Source of the DNA: Gastranaerophilus sp944325835
GTDB taxonomy: Bacteria; Cyanobacteriota; Vampirovibrionia; Gastranaerophilales; Gastranaerophilaceae
Direction of reading: 5' to 3'
NCBI GenBank assembly: GCA_963931575.1
Contig: OZ007029.1
Span: forward strand, 248,001-312,000
Length of the DNA: 64,000 nt
Shown here: positions 43,780-52,767 of the stretch, in pieces
Layout of the letters: each line of letters starts with the position of its first letter
Numbering within the stretch: the stretch's first letter is position 1
Program-made: the position numbers and the translations under genes
The notes under the pieces: generated by a model
Database searches by the model: none
What the model was told of the DNA's origin: nothing
The model's input: only the letters and a program-made list of their open reading frames with translations

Positions 43780-45159
43780 TTGAATAAGAAGAAATATCAT
43801 TTTATCGCTATTGGCGGAATCGGAATGAGCGGATTGGCTAAGTATTTATTGGAAAACGGTTTTGAAGTTTCCGGCTCTGATATTGCAGACAGTAAATATA
43901 TAGAAAAGCTCCGACAACTCGGGGCGAGAGTTTTTATCGGTCATGATGAAAAAAATCTTCCTGAAAATTGCGTAGTTATTGCAAGTTCTGCCGTGAAAGA
44001 AGATAATCCGGAATTGAAAAAAGCAAAAGAATTAGGCTTGCCGGTTTACCACCGCTCGGATTTGCTTGCGGAAATTTCAAAAAGCGAAAAATGTTTTATC
44101 GGGTTTTCAGGAACCCACGGCAAAACAACAACAAGCGGCTTGTGTTCTTATGTCCTTGAAAAAGGCGGGCTTGAACCTTCTTTTGTTGACGGCGGAATAG
44201 TTCCGGAATTGAACACAAATGCGCAGTGCAAAAAGGGGGCATACTTTGTTGCGGAACTTGATGAAAGTGACGGAACAATTGTCAAATATTCGCCGGATAT
44301 TATTGTCGTAAATAATCTTGAAGCTGACCACCTTGATTTTTATAAAGAAGGGTTAAAATCTGTCGTTGCAACTTTCCATAAATTTATCTCAAAGCTGAAA
44401 GACGGGGCAAAAATTCTTTTAAACGAAGATGATGAAGGTGTTCGTCAGTTGAAAAAGATAATTTGCGGGGATATTTATACATATGCAATTGATTCGGATG
44501 CCGATTTTGTTGCTAATAATATTAAATACTGCGCAGATTTTACGACATTTGATGTTTATTATAAAAATCAATTTGTGTCGGAGTTTAAAATTATTCTTAA
44601 AGGTCGCCATAATGTATATAATTCTCTTGCTGTTATTGCGGCGCTTTATCTGGCTGGTGTGGATGTTGCCGGATTGAAAGAGTATTTCGCAGCATTTTCC
44701 GGCATGGGAAGAAGGTTCCAGCATGTCGGAAAGCTTGAAAATAGTGTTAAGGCGGATTTATATGATGATTATGCGCACCACCCGACTGAAATCAGGGCAA
44801 CACTTGAGGCAGCAAAAGCGTTTGAAGGCAGACGCGTTGTCGCCGTATTCCAGCCGCACCGCTATACCAGACTTCAAAGTTTATGGCAGGATTTTATTGC
44901 TGCATTGAAGGCGGATTTGGTTGTTGTAACGGATGTTTATGCTGCATCGGAAGAGCCTATAGAAGGGGTTAGCGGTGAAAATTTTGCCTCTGAACTTGGC
45001 GCTAAATACCTTGGCGGCGATATGAAAGCTGTTGCTAAAGCCTTACTTCCGCTTCTTAAAGACGGTGATGTGGTAATCGGTCTTGGTGCCGGAACAATTA
45101 CGAATTTAGGCAAAGAACTTTTGACTCTTGATAAGGAGATTTTGAAACTTGGTAATTAA
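43780..45159 (+). CDS. murC: UDP-N-acetylmuramate--L-alanine ligase
   Basis: Cytoplasmic Mur ligase adding L-Ala to UDP-MurNAc. IGGIGMSGLAKYLL (11-24) binds the UDP substrate, GFSGTHGKTTTSG (about 109-121) is the ATP P-loop, and YDDYAHHPTEIRATL plus FQPHRYTRLQ are family signatures. 459 residues is normal. It starts with TTG (43780) behind AGAGGA; the reading N-terminus MNKKKYHFIAIGG fits the family. First gene of a tightly packed murC-murB-ddl-ftsQ-nadE run. Confidence 0.96.
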   Translation: MNKKKYHFIAIGGIGMSGLAKYLLENGFEVSGSDIADSKYIEKLRQLGARVFIGHDEKNLPENCVVIASSAVKEDNPELKKAKELGLPVYHRSDLLAEISKSEKCFIGFSGTHGKTTTSGLCSYVLEKGGLEPSFVDGGIVPELNTNAQCKKGAYFVAELDESDGTIVKYSPDIIVVNNLEADHLDFYKEGLKSVVATFHKFISKLKDGAKILLNEDDEGVRQLKKIICGDIYTYAIDSDADFVANNIKYCADFTTFDVYYKNQFVSEFKIILKGRHNVYNSLAVIAALYLAGVDVAGLKEYFAAFSGMGRRFQHVGKLENSVKADLYDDYAHHPTEIRATLEAAKAFEGRRVVAVFQPHRYTRLQSLWQDFIAALKADLVVVTDVYAASEEPIEGVSGENFASELGAKYLGGDMKAVAKALLPLLKDGDVVIGLGAGTITNLGKELLTLDKEILKLGN

Positions 45160-46060
45160 TTTTGAGCAAAATTTTGAGATAAAAAAGCTTACCAGTTTTA
45201 AAATTGGCGGTTCAATTGCGCGTGCTTACTTCCCTGAAAGCGAGGACGATTTTGTTGCGGTGTTGAAGCAGGAACCTGACGCGGTTGTGCTTGGAAATAT
45301 TTCAAATGTTTTAATCTCCGATAGCGGCTATTCGGGCGCGGTTGTTTTGACTTCTAAAATGAATAAAATTGAGATTAACGGGACTCGTGTCAGTGCGCAG
45401 TGCGGGGTAAAGGGTCAAAAATTAGCGCAGGAAGCTGCAAGAGCAGGACTTGCGGGATTAGAATTTATGATTGGTTTCCCGGGTGCTGTCGGCGGTGAGG
45501 TTTATATGAATGCGTCCGCTAACGGGCAGGCAATTTCGGATAACTTTTTGAAGGCCCGTTGTTACAGCCGTGAGCGCGGTGTTTTTGAACTTACAAAAGA
45601 GGAAATGCACTTTGGCTACAGAACATCTGTCTGCCAGGAAAAAGGTATAAAAGTTTTGAGTGCGGAATTTGAACTTGAGCCGATGGACGCGGAAAAAGTT
45701 AACGCACGTATGCAGGCATGTCTTGAATTCCGGCGTTCACACCAGCCTTTACTAAGTCTGCCGAATTGCGGGAGTATTTTCAAAAACCCGCTTGCAAATT
45801 CCGCCGGAAAACTTCTTGATGAATGCGGTGTAAAGGGCCTGAAACAGGGCGGTGTTGAAGTTTGGGAAAACCATGCTAACTTTATTGTTAATTCAAATGG
45901 CGGAACTTCTCTTGATGTGCTTGAACTAATGCTAAAGATGCGCGATGCGGTTAAGGAAAAATTTGGAATAAACTTGGAGCCGGAAATAATTTTTCTTGGC
46001 GGAAATAATAAAAGAGAGGACGAATTATGCAAAATGTTATATCAAAAGATGCAAAAATAG
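45149..46060 (+). CDS. murB: UDP-N-acetylenolpyruvoylglucosamine reductase
   Basis: FAD enzyme making UDP-MurNAc. Motifs: LTSFKIGGSIARAYFP, GLAGLEFMIGFPGAVGGEVYMNA (FAD binding), FGYRTSVCQE, RRSHQPLLSLPNCGSIFKNP (catalytic Ser in the NxGSxFKNP motif) and EVWENHANFIVN. About 303 residues, the shorter type II MurB. It starts with TTG 45149 inside murC (11-bp overlap), with AAGGAGAT 7 nt upstream. Confidence 0.95.
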   Translation: MVINFEQNFEIKKLTSFKIGGSIARAYFPESEDDFVAVLKQEPDAVVLGNISNVLISDSGYSGAVVLTSKMNKIEINGTRVSAQCGVKGQKLAQEAARAGLAGLEFMIGFPGAVGGEVYMNASANGQAISDNFLKARCYSRERGVFELTKEEMHFGYRTSVCQEKGIKVLSAEFELEPMDAEKVNARMQACLEFRRSHQPLLSLPNCGSIFKNPLANSAGKLLDECGVKGLKQGGVEVWENHANFIVNSNGGTSLDVLELMLKMRDAVKEKFGINLEPEIIFLGGNNKREDELCKMLYQKMQK

Positions 46061-46971
46061 CTGTTTTGTGCGGCGGAATGTCGTCAGAACGCGAAGTTTC
46101 ACTGCGCTCCGGCAAGGGCTGCTTTGAGGCTTTGCAGCGTTTAGGGTTTAAAAATGCCCAAATGGTAGTTGTAGACGAGAATATTGCTCAAACTTTAAAA
46201 GAAGGCAATTTTGATATAGCATACAACGCGCTTCACGGGAAGTACGGCGAGGACGGCTGTATTCAGGGGCTTCTGGAAATCCTCAAAATCCCTTACACAG
46301 GCTGCGGGGTTATGGCAAGTTCGGTTTGCATGAATAAAGAATATACAAAAAGAATGCTTTCCACCTGCAAAGAAATTCCTCTAATAAAATCCGTGTTTGT
46401 CCGCAAAGGTGAAAACGTCATGGAAGCGGTTAAATCGCTTTCATATCCGCTTATTACAAAACCGGTCAGCGAAGGTTCAAGCTTTGGTATGACTAAGGTT
46501 AATAAGCCGGAAGAACTTGAAAAAGCTTATAACGACGCAGTTAAATATAATGATGATGTGTTAATTGAAGAATTTATTGACGGATTTTTTGTAACGGTCG
46601 GGGTTCTGGAAAAAGACGGCAAAGCTTTTGCAACAGAAATTCTCGAAATAAGAACTAAAACCGAATGGTACGATTTTGATGCAAAATATACAAAAGGACT
46701 TTCAGAATTCATCGTTCCTGCAACCGGACTTTCAAAAGAAGCAACGGAGCAGGTTAAAAAGATCGCTGTAAAAGCGTATGAAACTGCGGGATGTTCGGGT
46801 GTTTCACGTGTCGATTTTATGATAAAAGAAGATAAACCATATTTCTTAGAAATAAATACAAGCCCGGGAATGACTGAAACCAGCGATTTGCCGGCACAGT
46901 CTGCCGTTATGGGTATTGATTATGACAACTTGGTGTTACTGATTTTACAAAGCGCAGGACTTAATAAGTAA
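46027..46971 (+). CDS. ddl: D-alanine--D-alanine ligase
   Basis: ATP-grasp ligase supplying the D-Ala-D-Ala terminus of peptidoglycan. Signatures: CGGMSSEREVSLRSG (17-31), NALHGKYGEDGCIQGLLE, KPVSEGSSFGM and the metal-binding EINTSPGMTETS near the C-terminus. Length of 314 is normal. Start ATG 46027 overlaps the murB end by 34 bp behind AGAGGA. Confidence 0.95.
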   Translation: MQNVISKDAKIAVLCGGMSSEREVSLRSGKGCFEALQRLGFKNAQMVVVDENIAQTLKEGNFDIAYNALHGKYGEDGCIQGLLEILKIPYTGCGVMASSVCMNKEYTKRMLSTCKEIPLIKSVFVRKGENVMEAVKSLSYPLITKPVSEGSSFGMTKVNKPEELEKAYNDAVKYNDDVLIEEFIDGFFVTVGVLEKDGKAFATEILEIRTKTEWYDFDAKYTKGLSEFIVPATGLSKEATEQVKKIAVKAYETAGCSGVSRVDFMIKEDKPYFLEINTSPGMTETSDLPAQSAVMGIDYDNLVLLILQSAGLNK

Positions 46972-47825
46972 TGACAGAAGAAATGGAAGAATTTGACATA
47001 GAAAACCACGAGCGGGAAGTGAAAAAACGCCTGCGTCAAAGACGTGTGCGCGGCAAACAGGTGCATTTGAAACATATTCACACCTTTTGCAGATTTCTCG
47101 TGAGTTCGCTTTTGATTGTCGGAACTTATTATCTTTTGAAACTTCCGGGCTGGTACATTAATCCGGAAGCCTTTGCGCATTCTGATTCGGAAGTTATTAA
47201 GCTTTTGAATAATGATATTGTTCCGGATGAGAAAATTTACACTCTCCTGAGCGGATTTCAGGCAGAAGGAACACCGATTTTTGTACAAAAAACAGACGAA
47301 TTGAAAAAACTTCTTCTGGAACTTCCGCCGGTGGAGGATGTTTATATCAGGCGCTATGCGTTTCCTGCGCGTATAGATTTGATATTTGAAGAACGTATCC
47401 CTGTGATTACAATATCTCCGGATATTGAAACACCGCCTGTCGCGTACTTTACGCAGGACGGAACACTTGTCGGCAGAGAATATGCACCTTATATCGCAGA
47501 TTTTCACACTTTGTTAATCCTCTCGTACGGAAATAAAGGTGATGATTACCACAAATGGGGTAAAGAACGGGTTGATGATCTTGTGCAATTCGCAAAATGC
47601 GTTGAAACATATTCAAAAGAACGGGTCGAATATATAGATTTTCGCAACCCTGAGGATGTTTATGTTAAAATATCATCGTTGAATATCCGTCTTGGCAAGT
47701 TTGACAAAACCGCCTGTGACAGAGTTCAAAAACTTCCGGCAATTCTGCCTGAAATCAAATTGATGGATGAACGTATTAAATATCTGGATTTACGTTGGAA
47801 AGATCCTTATCTAAAATTGGAGTAA
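46971..47825 (+). CDS. ftsQ: Cell-division protein FtsQ (POTRA domain)
   Basis: A 284-residue bitopic protein: a long basic cytoplasmic tail (REVKKRLRQRRVRGKQ, about 14-35), one membrane helix (about 43-60) and a periplasmic POTRA-type domain (ELKKLLLELPPVEDVYIRRYAFPARIDLIFEERIPV) followed by the beta domain (FTQDGTLVGR ... IRLGKFDK ... YLDLRWKDPYLKL). FtsQ links early and late divisome proteins. The start shares its A with the ddl stop region (1-bp overlap). ftsA and ftsZ do not follow; nadE does. Confidence 0.88.
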   Translation: MTEEMEEFDIENHEREVKKRLRQRRVRGKQVHLKHIHTFCRFLVSSLLIVGTYYLLKLPGWYINPEAFAHSDSEVIKLLNNDIVPDEKIYTLLSGFQAEGTPIFVQKTDELKKLLLELPPVEDVYIRRYAFPARIDLIFEERIPVITISPDIETPPVAYFTQDGTLVGREYAPYIADFHTLLILSYGNKGDDYHKWGKERVDDLVQFAKCVETYSKERVEYIDFRNPEDVYVKISSLNIRLGKFDKTACDRVQKLPAILPEIKLMDERIKYLDLRWKDPYLKLE

Positions 47826-47829
47826 GCTT

Positions 47830-49245
47830 ATGAAAATAACAGTTGTTCAAAGTCGTTTTAAAACAGCGGATTTCGCTTTTAACCTTAAACAGGTATTTGA
47901 AAATCTGGAAAAAATCCAGACGGAAATCATTGTTTTCCCGCAGTATGATTTGACAAATTGCGGCGGTAAGGATTTGATACTTGACGAGAGGGCCGGAAAG
48001 CGCGAAGGGGATTTCTTTGAAAAAATTGCAGCCCGTGTTGGTGAAAAATACGTGTTTATCGGCGATCTCCTGTATCACAGCGGTGAATTCGTCGAGCCGG
48101 ATGAGTTTGGCATGTACGATATTAAAGGCAAAAAAGTTTACGTTTCCGATAAATTTGAAGATGACATTGAATGTGATTTGTATATCCTTGCGCACAACCG
48201 TTATTATGCTATAAATTCTGTCGAAGAATTTATGGATTCAATCCAGCCTCACTGCAATTTTATTTACGTTAACGGCGTTGGTATGGCTGATGAAAGCATC
48301 TATTACGGTGCAAGTTTTGCGAAAAACGCTGACGGAAAACTCGTTTATCAGGCGCCTTTGTGTGAAGAAAGTATTGAAATAATTGATTTTGCAAAGCCTG
48401 TAACCCCTAATAATGCACCTATTGAACAACAAATTATTGACGTTATTACGTTCGCGCTGCGTGAATACTGTGAAAATACCGGATTTAAAAAGATTGTACT
48501 GGGGCTTTCAGGCGGCATTGACAGCGCACTGACCGCGGCGCTTGCAGTTGAAGCTATCGGCAAAAAAAATGTCCTTGGAATTTTGATGCCGAGTATGTAT
48601 TCTTCTCAGGGCAGCATTGACGATTCTCTTGCGCTTGCTAAAAATTTAGGTATTAAAACAATTACTCATCCGATTACACCTTTGTTTGATGAATTTATCT
48701 CGGATATAGCAAAAGTTCGCAAAAATGACCTTGCAGAAGAAAACCTTCAGGCAAGACTTCGCGGGCTGATTTTGATGTTCTATTCCAACCGCGAAAACTA
48801 TCTCCTGCTTTCGACCGGCAACAAGTCAGAAGCCGCAATGGGCTACGGAACGCTTTACGGTGATCTTTGCGGCGGTCTGAATTTGATTTGCGACCTTACC
48901 AAAACAAATGTTTATATGGTCGCTAATTACATAAACAGAAACGGAATTATTATTCCGCAGGAAATTATTGATAAAGCACCATCCGCAGAACTTCATCCGG
49001 GGCAGAAAGATCAGGACACTCTGCCTGAATACGCTGTTCTGGACGATATTATTGAAATGTATCTGGAACAAAATTTGCAAATTGATGATATCGCAAAAAA
49101 ATATAACCGCGATTTGGTAAAAGAAACCGTAAGACGTATTTATCGAGCGCAATTTAAACGTAAGCAAAGCTGTTTGGGCGTGCGACTGACCGAAAAATCT
49201 TTCACAAAAGGTATAAACCTTCCGGTTGTACAAAAACTGTATTAG
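47830..49245 (+). CDS. nadE: NAD synthetase with a degenerate glutaminase domain
   Basis: 471 residues. The C-terminal synthetase (about 175-471) is intact: LGLSGGIDSALTAALAVEAIG P-loop, STGNKSEAAMGYGTLYGDLCGG, PSAELHPGQKDQDTLPEY. The N-terminal nitrilase-like domain should hydrolyse glutamine with a Glu-Lys-Cys triad, but the expected FPE reads FPQ (Gln38), the catalytic-Cys strand reads VYVSDKF (Ser106), and the segment that normally carries the Lys is largely missing, making the protein about 70 residues short. It therefore probably uses free ammonia, keeping the domain as a structural remnant. Last gene of the murC run. Confidence 0.88.
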   Translation: MKITVVQSRFKTADFAFNLKQVFENLEKIQTEIIVFPQYDLTNCGGKDLILDERAGKREGDFFEKIAARVGEKYVFIGDLLYHSGEFVEPDEFGMYDIKGKKVYVSDKFEDDIECDLYILAHNRYYAINSVEEFMDSIQPHCNFIYVNGVGMADESIYYGASFAKNADGKLVYQAPLCEESIEIIDFAKPVTPNNAPIEQQIIDVITFALREYCENTGFKKIVLGLSGGIDSALTAALAVEAIGKKNVLGILMPSMYSSQGSIDDSLALAKNLGIKTITHPITPLFDEFISDIAKVRKNDLAEENLQARLRGLILMFYSNRENYLLLSTGNKSEAAMGYGTLYGDLCGGLNLICDLTKTNVYMVANYINRNGIIIPQEIIDKAPSAELHPGQKDQDTLPEYAVLDDIIEMYLEQNLQIDDIAKKYNRDLVKETVRRIYRAQFKRKQSCLGVRLTEKSFTKGINLPVVQKLY

Positions 49246-49249
49246 AGAG

Positions 49250-49278
49250 CAGTGCGCAGCCCGACGGGCTGCGCACTG
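49250..49278. repeat. Long perfect hairpin after nadE
   Basis: A 13-bp stem (CAGTGCGCAGCCC / GGGCTGCGCACTG) with a GAC loop just behind the nadE stop. No T-run follows; a second hairpin with a T-run lies 10 nt further on. It may act as a 3' stabiliser or an extra terminator. Confidence 0.65.
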
Positions 49279-49287
49279 TAGATAATA

Positions 49288-49313
49288 AAAAAGGAGCCGG
49301 TCGGCTCCTTTTT
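49288..49313. terminator. Bidirectional intrinsic terminator (nadE / adk)
   Basis: AAAAAGGAGCCG / CGGCTCCTTTTT with a GT loop between the convergent nadE and adk genes. Confidence 0.88.
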
Positions 49314-49314
49314 A

Positions 49315-49971
49315 TTATTTGATTACTTCTAAAAGTCTTTCCCAGACCTCGTCGATTGTTCCGTTGGCGTCGATTGTTCTTAAAACGCCTTTGTTCTTGT
49401 AATAGTCAATCAAAGGTGCGGTTTCGTGGAAATATGTGTCAAAACGCGCTTTTGCGGTTTCTTCGTTGTCATCTTTTCTTTGTGTCAACTCTCCGCCGCA
49501 TTTGTCGCAAATTCCTTCAACTTTGGTCGGGTGGGTTTTGACATTATAAATTTCACCGCATTTGGAGCAGGAACGGCGGTTTACTATTCTTGAGATAAGA
49601 ACATCCTGATCCAGATCAAAATATATTGCTCTGAAATCCGAACCTTCAGGGCCGTTCAGTTCTTTATTCATAACTTCAAGCGCTTCTGCCTGTTCAAGAC
49701 TTCTCGGAAACCCGTCAAGAATATAGCCGTGCCGGCAGTCTTCTTGTGCAAGTCTGTCTTTAATTATTTTGGCAACCAGTTCTACAGGAACAAGTAAACC
49801 TTTGTCAATAAAAGATTTTGCGACAATCCCGTTCGGAGTTTCTCCTTTGATTTCGGCTCTGAGAAGTGAACCGGTATCAACGTGAGGTAGTTTAAGATGT
49901 TCTGCCAGCATGTTGGTTTGTGTACCTTTACCGCAGGCCGGCGGTCCTAAAAAGATTAGTTGTTTTCTCAT
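49315..49971 (-). CDS. adk: Adenylate kinase (zinc-lid type)
   Basis: Interconverts AMP + ATP and 2 ADP. P-loop LGPPACGKGTQ, DGFPRS, a LID domain with four zinc cysteines (CSKCGEIYN...GICDKCGG) and RFDTYFHETAPLIDYY. Start 49971 (MRKQLIFLGPP) has GGGAGA about 9 nt upstream and gives the normal 218-residue enzyme. The frame is also open to an ATG at 50046 with its own AGAAGG, which would add 25 residues ahead of the P-loop strand; either or both may be used. The gene follows gyrB closely on the same strand. Confidence 0.94.
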   Translation of the reverse strand: MRKQLIFLGPPACGKGTQTNMLAEHLKLPHVDTGSLLRAEIKGETPNGIVAKSFIDKGLLVPVELVAKIIKDRLAQEDCRHGYILDGFPRSLEQAEALEVMNKELNGPEGSDFRAIYFDLDQDVLISRIVNRRSCSKCGEIYNVKTHPTKVEGICDKCGGELTQRKDDNEETAKARFDTYFHETAPLIDYYKNKGVLRTIDANGTIDEVWERLLEVIK

Positions 49972-50058
49972 TTGATTTTCTCTCCCATTTTTCTGCTGGT
50001 GCATGCGGGTAATGATATCTTTAATATTTTTAGTATCTACTGACATGTTGCCTTCTTT

Positions 50059-52590
50059 CTATGTATCAATATTGGTTGCGTAAACGGCATTCGCTTCAAT
50101 GAAGTTGCGGCGCGGATCAACTTTGTCACCCATAAGAATATCAAATAACTGGTCGCAAAGCATTGCATCTTCAATATTTACTTTCAATAAAGTTCTTGTT
50201 GCCGGATCCATTGTTGTTTCCCAGAGCTGCTGCGGCATCATTTCGCCCAGCCCTTTGAAACGTTGGATTGTTAAGCCTTTTTGACCTCTTTCGTCGATAA
50301 TCTTTTGAAGCTTTTCAAATGATTGGATTTCGTATTCGCCCGAATCCGTTTCAAGCGTCAAACTTTCCTCTTCTTCAATCAGAAAATCTCTGATGAGCGG
50401 ATAGGCCGTTTTTAAACGTTTATATTCAGGGCTTTTGATGATATTTGCGTTCATGATAACGTGTTCTTCTTCATTCAGGTTTAACTTCATGAAGTATTTT
50501 GCGTTTTCGCTGTTATATTTCAACTCTACATTGTAACTTGCCGCTTCTGCGATATTGTAGTTTTCAGCGTGGTCTTTAAGGTAGTGGTTGATGTATTCAA
50601 CGATTTTAGTCATTTTAATCTGGTCTTCAAAGTCTTCAACAGTTATTTCTGAGCGAACCAGTGCTCTTAAAAAGACCGCAGGGAAGAGGTTCAAAATCGG
50701 GTTATTATACGCGTGATAGTAAGTTGACATATTTTTAACCAGTTCTAACAACTCGTCACCTGTTTTAACTTTTGTTTTCTTTTTGTCAGAAAGGCTTAAG
50801 GACTTGATGCCGCGTTCTTTTAACATAACATCAAGCGCGCGTTCGTCATAGAGGTATTCCGCGGTTTTTCCGCTTGTAACCTTGAACAAAGGCGGCTGCG
50901 CAATATACACGTGGCCGTTTTCAATCAACGGTTTTGCATAGCGGAAGAAGAACGTTAATAAAAGCGTTCTGATGTGTGCACCGTCGACATCCGCATCGGT
51001 CATGATGATAATTTTGTGGTAACGAAGTTTGTCAAGGTTGATTTCGTCCTCGTTGCGGCTGATATTGATGCCGAACGCCTGAACCATTGACTGAATTTCG
51101 TTATTGCCATAGATTTTATCCAAACGTGCTTTTTCTACGTTAAGGATTTTACCTCTGAGCGGCAGAATTGCCTGAAACATTCTGTTTCTGCCCTGTTTTG
51201 CAGAACCGCCCGCAGAATCACCCTCAACGATATAAATTTCGCATTTTTCAGGTTCGCGGTTTGAGCAATCGGCAAGTTTGCCCGGAAGTGTTGAACTTTC
51301 AAGAACGGATTTCCTTCTGGTAAGTTCTCTTGCTTTTCTTGCGGCTTCGCGTGCACGCTGCGCTTGAAGTGTTTTTTCTAAAATTATTTTTGCAATTTTA
51401 GGGTTAAATTCAAGCCATTCCTGCAATTTGTCGCGTACGGCATCCTGAGTTGCGCCCATTGCTTCCTGATTGCCAAGTTTTTCTTTTGTTTGGCCCTCAA
51501 ATTCAGGGTTAGCAATTTTAACCGAAACGATTGCCGTCAAACCTTCTCTGACGTCTTCACCGGTCAGGTTTTGTTCGGAATCTTTCAGAATTTTATTGTT
51601 TCTTGCATAGTCGTTAAATACACGCGTGATAGCGTTTCTAAAACCAGTCAGGTGGGTACCGCCGGAGTGCGTGTTGATGTTGTTCGCAAAAGACAGAACA
51701 CTTTCGTTATAAGCGTCCGTATATTGCATTGCAACTTCAATCTGCATGCCGTCAACGACTTTATCAAGATAAATCGGTTTTTCATGAAGAACGGTTTTGT
51801 TTTTGTTGAGGAATTCAACATAGCTGCCGATACCGCCTTCATAGTGGAAAACTTCCTGTTCATTAGTTGCACCGTCAACGAAAATGATTTTTAAGCCTTT
51901 GTTTAAGAACGCCATTTCGCGAAGCCTGTTTGCGATAACGTCTTTGTCGATTTCAGTTGTTTCAGTGAATATTTCGGGATCCGGCCAGAAGGTTGTTTTT
52001 GTACCGGTTTTGTCGGTATCACCGACGATTTCAACGCCGGTAACCGGTTCGCCTCTCATATATTCCTGACGCCAGATGTGGCCCTGACGTGAAACTTCTA
52101 CGATATATTTTTCAGAAAGCGCGTTAACAACGGAAGCGCCAACGCCGTGCAGACCGCCGGAAACTTTGTAGCCTCCGTCACCGAATTTACCGCCTGCGTG
52201 AAGTACGGTGTGAACGATTTCGAGTGCGGACTTGCCTGATTCCGGTTTAATGTCAACCGGAATTCCACGGCCGTTATCCTGAACGGTTACGCTGTTATCT
52301 TTGTGAATTGTTACTATAATATCGGTACAATAGCCGGCTAAAGATTCGTCAATAGAGTTGTCAACGATTTCGTAAATGCAGTGGTGCAAGCCGCGCTGCG
52401 ACGTTGAACCGATATACATCCCCGGTCTTATCCGGACTGCTTCCAGCCCTTCCAGTACACGAATACTGTTTGCACCGTAATTGGTCGTAGTTTTTGTTTC
52501 TATTTGTTCAAACTCCTGAGTCGGTTCGTTAACAACGATAGCTTCTGCCTCTCCCCCGGCCTTTTCCATAATGTCTTGACTTTCTGACAT
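50059..52590 (-). CDS. gyrB: DNA gyrase subunit B
   Basis: 843 residues. The GHKL ATPase (EIVDNSIDESLAG; DNGRGIPV; SGGLHGVGASVVNAL), transducer, TOPRIM domain (IVEGDSAGGSAKQGRNR; IIMTDADVDGAHIRTLLLTF) and C-terminal gyrA-binding region (KGLGEMMPQQLWETTMDP) are present. It is longer than the Gram-positive form; the region between TOPRIM and the tail holds an insertion of about 150 residues like that of many Gram-negatives. GGGAGA precedes the ATG. The divergent spacer to pilin-like locus 2 is about 180 bp. Confidence 0.97.
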   Translation of the reverse strand: MSESQDIMEKAGGEAEAIVVNEPTQEFEQIETKTTTNYGANSIRVLEGLEAVRIRPGMYIGSTSQRGLHHCIYEIVDNSIDESLAGYCTDIIVTIHKDNSVTVQDNGRGIPVDIKPESGKSALEIVHTVLHAGGKFGDGGYKVSGGLHGVGASVVNALSEKYIVEVSRQGHIWRQEYMRGEPVTGVEIVGDTDKTGTKTTFWPDPEIFTETTEIDKDVIANRLREMAFLNKGLKIIFVDGATNEQEVFHYEGGIGSYVEFLNKNKTVLHEKPIYLDKVVDGMQIEVAMQYTDAYNESVLSFANNINTHSGGTHLTGFRNAITRVFNDYARNNKILKDSEQNLTGEDVREGLTAIVSVKIANPEFEGQTKEKLGNQEAMGATQDAVRDKLQEWLEFNPKIAKIILEKTLQAQRAREAARKARELTRRKSVLESSTLPGKLADCSNREPEKCEIYIVEGDSAGGSAKQGRNRMFQAILPLRGKILNVEKARLDKIYGNNEIQSMVQAFGINISRNEDEINLDKLRYHKIIIMTDADVDGAHIRTLLLTFFFRYAKPLIENGHVYIAQPPLFKVTSGKTAEYLYDERALDVMLKERGIKSLSLSDKKKTKVKTGDELLELVKNMSTYYHAYNNPILNLFPAVFLRALVRSEITVEDFEDQIKMTKIVEYINHYLKDHAENYNIAEAASYNVELKYNSENAKYFMKLNLNEEEHVIMNANIIKSPEYKRLKTAYPLIRDFLIEEEESLTLETDSGEYEIQSFEKLQKIIDERGQKGLTIQRFKGLGEMMPQQLWETTMDPATRTLLKVNIEDAMLCDQLFDILMGDKVDPRRNFIEANAVYATNIDT

Positions 52591-52681
52591 GTAATTTTCT
52601 CCCTAATTCTATATACCTTAATTGTAGCACAAACAAACCTTTTGGGCTAATTTTTACAAAGAAATGTTACGGCGCGGAGCC

Positions 52682-52710
52682 TTGACTAAATTTGCAACAT
52701 GGTAAATAAT
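52682..52710 (+). promoter_or_regulatory. Promoter of pilin-like locus 2
   Basis: TTGACT (52682-52687), 17-bp spacer ending AACATGGTA, AATAAT (52705-52710). Same architecture and shared spacer words as loci 1 and 3. Confidence 0.7.
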
Positions 52711-52767
52711 ATAAGAGTCGATAAGTAAATAAGGCAATAGGGCAATAAACCCGGAAAGGATAGAAAG

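Noticed and set aside
46920..47507. Minus-strand ORF of 195 codons in ftsQ
   Set aside because: Antisense shadow; ftsQ is part of a tightly coupled operon with clear motifs.
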